Origin: Devosia naphthalenivorans
Lineage (GTDB): Bacteria > Pseudomonadota > Alphaproteobacteria > Rhizobiales > Devosiaceae
Length of the DNA: 64,000 nt
Direction: 5' to 3'
Assembly (NCBI RefSeq): GCF_003056355.1
Contig: NZ_PYVW01000010.1
Location: forward strand, 62,001 to 126,000
Below, in pieces: positions 60,401 to 64,000 of the stretch (the first letter of the stretch is position 1; each line of letters begins with the position of its first letter). Below the pieces are notes generated by a model that was given only the letters and a program-made list of their open reading frames with translations, did no database searches and had not been told where the DNA came from. The position numbers and the translations under genes were made by a program.

Positions 60401-62958
60401 CCGCTAATCTCAAGCTCGATCCGCAGTTTGCCGGCACCGCGCTGGTGATGGTCGTCGACAACCGCGTCATCGCCATGCAGGCGGTGGACGTTCCCGAGGG
60501 TGGCACGACAGTGCCGCTGGAAGTGACCGGCGATTGGGGCCCCGGCGCCTATGTCACGGCCATTCTTTATCGCCCCACGGACGTCGCCGCCAAGCGCATG
60601 CCCTCGCGTGCCCTGGGCCTCGCCTTCGCCGATGTCGACCCCGGCGATCGCAAGCTCGACGTCCAGCTCGACGCCCCCGAGGTGACCCTGCCGCGCCAGA
60701 GCTTCACCGCCACCATCGATCTCGGCAATCTTGCGGCGGGCCAGCAAGCCTATGTGGCCGTTGCCGCCGTCGACCTCGGCATTCTCAATCTCACCAACTT
60801 CAAGGTGCCCGATCCCGACGGCTGGTATTTCGGCCAGCGCCAGCTCGGTATGGATATTCGCGACCTCTATGGCTCGCTGATCGATCCGACCCAGGGCCTG
60901 CCCGGCGCCATGCGCTCGGGCGGCGACGGTGGCGGTTCCCGCCTTGGCACGCCCCCACCCACCTCGGTGCTCGTGGCGCTCCACTCCGGCATCGTCGAGG
61001 TCGATGGCGATGGCAAGGCCACCGTCACCTTCGACATGCCCGATTTCTCCGGAACCGTCCGCGTCATGGCAATGGCCTGGAGCGCGGATGCCGTGGGCCA
61101 TGCTTCGGCCGATGTGATGGTGCGAGACCCCGTCGTCGTCACCCTCAGCCCACCCCGCTTCCTGCGCGTCGACGATCAGTCCCGCCTGCTTGTTGAAATC
61201 AACAACATGGACGGCGAGCCCGGCGCCTACGGCGTCTCGCTCTCGACCGGCACCGGCATCACGACCGACGCCGCCGACACCGAAGTCGAACTCGCCAAGG
61301 GTGACCGAACTTCGCTCAACCTTGCCTTGACCGGCGTTTCGATCGGCGATTGGCCGATCGCGCTGACTATCACCGCACCGGACGGCACCACCCAGACCAA
61401 GGAACTGATCCTGGGTGTTCGCCCGGTCAGCGCCCCCGTCACCACCACCCGCCTGCTGCCCATCGCGGCCGGCGAAAGCGTCACCATCGACGACGGCTAT
61501 TTCGATAGCTTCCTCGCCAATACCGGCCAGCTGACCCTTGCCGTCGGGCCATTGGCACGCCTCGACGTGCCCGGCCTGCTGCTGGCGCTTGATCGCTACC
61601 CCTATGGTTGCGCCGAACAAACCGCCAGCCGCGCCTTCCCGCTGCTTTACCTCAACGACGTGGCCAAGCTGATTGGCCTTGAAGCCGACGATAAGCTCAA
61701 CAACACAGTCACCGATGCCATTGGCAGCGTACTTTCCAAGCAAACTTCGGCCGGCGGCTTCGGCCTCTGGGGTCCGTTCGATGGCGGCGACATCTGGCTC
61801 GATGGCTTCGTCACCGACTTCCTCCTGCGCGCCCAGGCGGCCGGCTACGAAGTTCCTGAGCAGGCCATGACCATGGCGCTCGACAACCTCTCAAACCAAT
61901 TGTCCTACGCCTCCGATTTCGAGGATGGCGGGGAAGGGGTCTCCTATGCGCTCTATGATCTGGCCCGCGCTGGCCGGGTCGCCATGGGCGATCTGCGCTA
62001 CTACCTGGAAGCCCGCCTCGACGCCTTCGGCTCGCCGCTGGCACAGGCCCAGTTGGGCGCGGCACTCGCCCTCTATGGCGACACCGACCGCTCCAACACC
62101 GCCTTCGCAGCGGCGCTCAAAGGTCTTTCCAAACCAGAGGACACGCGTCGCTATCGCCCCGACTATGGCAGCCGCTTGCGCGACACCGCGGGCGTCCTGG
62201 CGCTTGCCGCCGAGTTCAAGCCGCAAGGCGCCGACCTGATCGGCCTTGCCGAGCAACTCGCCCAACTGTGTGACAGTGCCAAATATACCTCCACCCAGGA
62301 GGACAGCTGGACCCTGCTCGCCGCAGCGGCCTTGGGCGAGGCCACGGCGGATGGCTCGATCACCCTCAACGGCGAAGCCCTGACCGGGGAAGTCTATCGC
62401 AGGTTCGACCAGCAGGGTTTCAAGCCCCTCGAACTCGCCAACACCGGCGATGCCGATACCGAAGCCCGGCTCACCGTCACCGGCTATCCCACCGTGGCCC
62501 CCGACGCCTCAAGCAATGGCTTCACGCTCTATCGCGAGTACTACCTCACCGACGGCACGCTGATCGATCCGCAGCTGGAACCCATTGCCCAGAACGAGCG
62601 GCTTGTCGTCGTGCTGACCGCCCATGCCGACCAGCTTGGTTCCGGCCAGTACCTGCTCGCCGATCCTCTGCCCGCCGGCTTCGAGATCGAAAACCCCAAT
62701 CTCTCCGCCGGCGGCGCCAACGACTATAGCTGGCTGGACCTCGATGGTCCCAACCATGTGGAATCCCGCACCGACCAGTTCGTCGCCGCCTTCCGCTTTG
62801 GCGCCGACGCCGGCAGCTTCACCACCGCCTACGTGGTCCGCGCCGTCTCCCCCGGCCAGTTCGTCCTGCCCGGCGCCACCATCGAAGACATGTACCGCCC
62901 CCAATTCCGCGCCAACACGGCATCCGGACAAATCGAGGTGACCGCCACAGGGCCATGA
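57475..62958 (+). CDS. Bacterial alpha-2-macroglobulin with PAN/Apple-like N-terminus
   Basis: An 1827-residue periplasmic protease trap. A signal peptide (LGAALVLGMGVTFAQAQ) without lipobox is followed by a PAN/Apple-like segment (DLDSCSAACAGDNICQAFTF). MG domains follow, including RGVYRPGETVFLTALLRDE and the bait/late MG region with FDMPDFSGTVRVMAMAWSAD. The thioester motif is Cys1379-Ala-Glu-Gln1382 (YPYGCAEQTASRAF), then the helical thioester domain, so covalent trapping looks functional. GGGAGGG at 57464-57470 precedes ATG 57475. It is followed by pbpC, the classic partner: together they protect and repair the cell wall after envelope damage. Confidence 0.9.
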   Translation: MLRGLGALRWLGAALVLGMGVTFAQAQDVTILQNTDLPGSDYDIIRDTDLDSCSAACAGDNICQAFTFNEKSNWCFLKSAAGEEAQFDGAVSGRINRASSAAVIEAERQAELPFPAQNLIDDARYFAQSLPQTDTPPPRAIYADLVAQADEAASAENHVGAMVAYRQALAINSNDPVVWQALAQAALTQAEAVAGQPEGDNSYDLALTASSAAMNAFLRSTEAGARADALAALANAMEFRGMWREVIATYRLSLRLQPNDAIAEHLDKVVAENGFRVTSHVVDAEAASPRICAVFSSPLGSTDLSAFVVVGDTPQAAIETEQEQICIEGLAHGSRYDIRLRAGLPSADGETLAKDVSLDVYVPDRTPFVGFANNAYVMPAGLGGGLPITSVNAEIADVMIYRIGDRSIATAVRDGIFQGNLSQYSAQNIADQVGQEVWTGEVDLAQGKPNELTTTAIPVADAIGQLQAGAYVITARVKDKDDSEYWTDMATQWFIVTDLGLTTLSGDDGLHAFVRGLTDAQPVADADVRLVAVNNEILGEARSDAEGRVTFAPGLARGTGGRAPQLLVAETADGDYAFLDLSRTAFDLTDRGVEGRPSPGPLDLFATTERGVYRPGETVFLTALLRDERANAVTDLPLTLQIERPDGVVASTQVLKDEGAGGYWAALPMVEEAMRGSWTLRLYSDPNADALSSTSFLVEDFEPERLAFEVSAEEGPFVTGEANPIEIAAKYLYGATAPDLAIEADAIVRPVTTLQGFPGYTFGRLDDTIETTREPLGVVGTTDASGNAVAEVTLPEPQVTTRPLEAQILLRLVDSNGRTIERSISRPVLATADRIGIKPAFTDATGLAEGAEARFDIVAVSPDGEAIAKTGLDWTISRVETNYQWYRDGSTWKWEAITTTREVATGTIDTPEGGPATIGANVDWGRYRVEVASTGPDATSSSYEFYAGYYYADAGSDTPDTLQVALDKPTYRVGETANLKLDPQFAGTALVMVVDNRVIAMQAVDVPEGGTTVPLEVTGDWGPGAYVTAILYRPTDVAAKRMPSRALGLAFADVDPGDRKLDVQLDAPEVTLPRQSFTATIDLGNLAAGQQAYVAVAAVDLGILNLTNFKVPDPDGWYFGQRQLGMDIRDLYGSLIDPTQGLPGAMRSGGDGGGSRLGTPPPTSVLVALHSGIVEVDGDGKATVTFDMPDFSGTVRVMAMAWSADAVGHASADVMVRDPVVVTLSPPRFLRVDDQSRLLVEINNMDGEPGAYGVSLSTGTGITTDAADTEVELAKGDRTSLNLALTGVSIGDWPIALTITAPDGTTQTKELILGVRPVSAPVTTTRLLPIAAGESVTIDDGYFDSFLANTGQLTLAVGPLARLDVPGLLLALDRYPYGCAEQTASRAFPLLYLNDVAKLIGLEADDKLNNTVTDAIGSVLSKQTSAGGFGLWGPFDGGDIWLDGFVTDFLLRAQAAGYEVPEQAMTMALDNLSNQLSYASDFEDGGEGVSYALYDLARAGRVAMGDLRYYLEARLDAFGSPLAQAQLGAALALYGDTDRSNTAFAAALKGLSKPEDTRRYRPDYGSRLRDTAGVLALAAEFKPQGADLIGLAEQLAQLCDSAKYTSTQEDSWTLLAAAALGEATADGSITLNGEALTGEVYRRFDQQGFKPLELANTGDADTEARLTVTGYPTVAPDASSNGFTLYREYYLTDGTLIDPQLEPIAQNERLVVVLTAHADQLGSGQYLLADPLPAGFEIENPNLSAGGANDYSWLDLDGPNHVESRTDQFVAAFRFGADAGSFTTAYVVRAVSPGQFVLPGATIEDMYRPQFRANTASGQIEVTATGP

Positions 62959-63065
62959 ATGGAGTGAGCACACCTCCTGAAATGGTAGGGGCACTCAAGC
63001 TCACCCTCCCACCGCGCCGCACCTTCCCCCTTGACGGGGGGAGCCGGGATACTTTGCTCACTCGG

Positions 63066-63140
63066 CGTCATTCCCGCGAAAGCGGGAATCTCACTTCACT
63101 TCACCACAAAAGTGGGATTCCCGCTTTCGCGGGAATGACG
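63066..63140. repeat. Palindromic intergenic repeat, copy 6
   Basis: 75 bases between the macroglobulin gene and pbpC, with CGTCATTCCCGCGAAAGCG at the left and CGCGGGAATGACG at the right end. Confidence 0.85.
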
Positions 63141-63170
63141 TGATGGATTGAAAATGACGTCGGGGGTGAA

Positions 63171-64000
63171 ATGACCGTTCAGGAAGCACCCAAACCAAAC
63201 CCGTGGCCCCGCCGGCTAACCCTAGCCGCGTTCAGCCTCTTCGTGCTCGCCACCGCCGGCACCATCCAGCTCACCTCCACCATCGCCACCATCACTCAAA
63301 CCCTGCCACCCACTCCCCAGCTCACCACCCTCCCAGTCTCGACCACCGTCGCCGACCGCAACGGCGCCCTCCTGCGCCCCTTCACCACCGCCGACGGCCG
63401 CTGGCGCCTGCCGGTCGACCGCGCCGCCGTCGATCCACGCTTCCTTGCCATGCTGATCGCCTACGAGGACCGCTCCTTCCACGAGCACGATGGCATCGCT
63501 TGGTCCTCTATGGTCCGCGCCGCCGCACAGTTCATCGGGGCAGGAGGGCGCGTGGTGTCCGGCGGCTCCACCCTCACCATGCAAACTGCCCGCCTCATCG
63601 AAGGCCAGCCCACCCGCAACTGGTGGGGCAAGCTGCGCCAGATGGTGCACGCCAGCCGCCTTGAGCAGGAACTCAGCAAAGACCAGATCATCGACCTCTA
63701 CCTGACCCTCGCGCCCTATGGCGGCAATATCGAGGGCATCCGCGCGGCAACGCTCGCCTATTTCGGCAAGGAGCCCAACCGCCTCACGACCGCCGAAGCC
63801 GCGCTGCTCGTCGCGCTGCCGCAATCCCCCGAAGCCCGCCGCCCCGATCGGGACCCCAACGCCGCACAAGCCAGCCGCAACATGGTGCTCGACCGCCTCG
63901 TTGCCATGGATGCCCTGGGCGAGGAAGAAGCCCTTGCCGCCAAGCGCGAGCCGGTCCCCACCGCCCGCCGCGCCTTCCCCATGCTCGCGGCGCACATGGC
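63171..64000 (+). CDS. pbpC: Penicillin-binding protein 1C, N-terminal part (runs off the edge)
   Basis: At least 276 residues of a class A penicillin-binding protein, cut by the window end. A membrane anchor (RLTLAAFSLFVLATAGTIQL) is followed by VADRNGALLRPFTTADGRWR and the glycosyltransferase 51 domain: LIAYEDRSFHEHDGI with the catalytic Glu, SGGSTLTMQTARLIEG, LSKDQIIDLYLTLAPYGGNI, and EAALLVALPQSPEARRP. The pairing with the alpha-2-macroglobulin gene identifies it as PbpC. GGGGGTGAA directly precedes ATG 63171. The transpeptidase part lies outside the window. Confidence 0.9.
   Translation, partial: MTVQEAPKPNPWPRRLTLAAFSLFVLATAGTIQLTSTIATITQTLPPTPQLTTLPVSTTVADRNGALLRPFTTADGRWRLPVDRAAVDPRFLAMLIAYEDRSFHEHDGIAWSSMVRAAAQFIGAGGRVVSGGSTLTMQTARLIEGQPTRNWWGKLRQMVHASRLEQELSKDQIIDLYLTLAPYGGNIEGIRAATLAYFGKEPNRLTTAEAALLVALPQSPEARRPDRDPNAAQASRNMVLDRLVAMDALGEEEALAAKREPVPTARRAFPMLAAHM

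Noticed and set aside
59266-61743. 825-codon minus-strand open frame opposite the macroglobulin gene
   Set aside because: Gly/Asp/His-rich antisense translation of a gene with clear domain evidence on the plus strand.
1-64000. CRISPR array or rRNA operon
   Set aside because: No regularly spaced direct repeats with unique spacers and no rRNA-like sequence were seen; the repeated units are inverted palindromes scattered between genes.

Overview
This window looks like a chromosome segment of an alphaproteobacterium of the order Hyphomicrobiales, probably Devosia or a close relative. That rests on inference from gene content: class I lysyl-tRNA synthetase, HemA-type 5-aminolevulinate synthase, MetZ, a PodJ-like polarity protein, the ligase-associated helicase/PdeM pair, DUF952-pyrD, and the PbpC/alpha-2-macroglobulin pair. 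It falls into two parts. Positions 1 to about 26,355 are a mosaic, visibly lower-GC accessory island. Positions 26,356 to 64,000 are a compact GC-rich core chromosome with housekeeping genes and many copies of one intergenic palindromic repeat.

Island, left part (1-12,785). An ABC importer (ATPase plus fused double permease) and a hotdog thioesterase come first. A graveyard of transposons follows: IS3-type OrfA remnants, an intact IS4-family element with recognisable inverted repeats, and an IS5-family transposase remnant. Next is a leftward catabolic cluster: GntR/UTRA regulator, a frameshifted succinate-semialdehyde-type dehydrogenase, two crotonase-family enzymes and a CaiB-type CoA-transferase. 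Together these suggest uptake and CoA-dependent breakdown of an unidentified organic acid, with the dehydrogenase now broken.

Island, right part (12,786-26,355). This looks like an integrated mobile element with defence-like cargo. It holds a 1041-residue calcineurin-type phosphoesterase fused to a STAND-like NTPase, a GIY-YIG nuclease, a tyrosine integrase, and a translationally coupled operon in which three paralogous proteins of unknown fold accompany a membrane protein. It also holds an NrtR-like regulator facing two operator-like palindromes, and an 850-residue family B DNA polymerase resembling the primer-independent piPolB of pipolins. The island ends exactly inside a tRNA-Gly(CCC) gene, whose 5' 38 nt remain at 26,355-26,392. 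The other end lies left of the window.

Core part. In order: dcd; metZ behind a pseudoknot plus terminator that looks like a SAM-II-type attenuator; a periplasmic binding protein; a TerB-like protein; lysK (TTG start); an AAC(6')-like acetyltransferase coupled to an S24-type repressor; DUF952-pyrD; a LuxR-type response regulator; a large PodJ-like polarity protein; a TauE/TIGR02186 pair; pdeM and its partner helicase; a small membrane protein coupled to a P-loop kinase; a DinF-type MATE exporter; a hybrid histidine kinase; mscL; a FixJ-like regulator whose receiver domain lacks the phosphoacceptor Asp; hemA; an OmpA-type lipoprotein; small envelope or stress proteins; a GH127 glycosidase; and an alpha-2-macroglobulin followed by the start of pbpC, which runs off the right edge.
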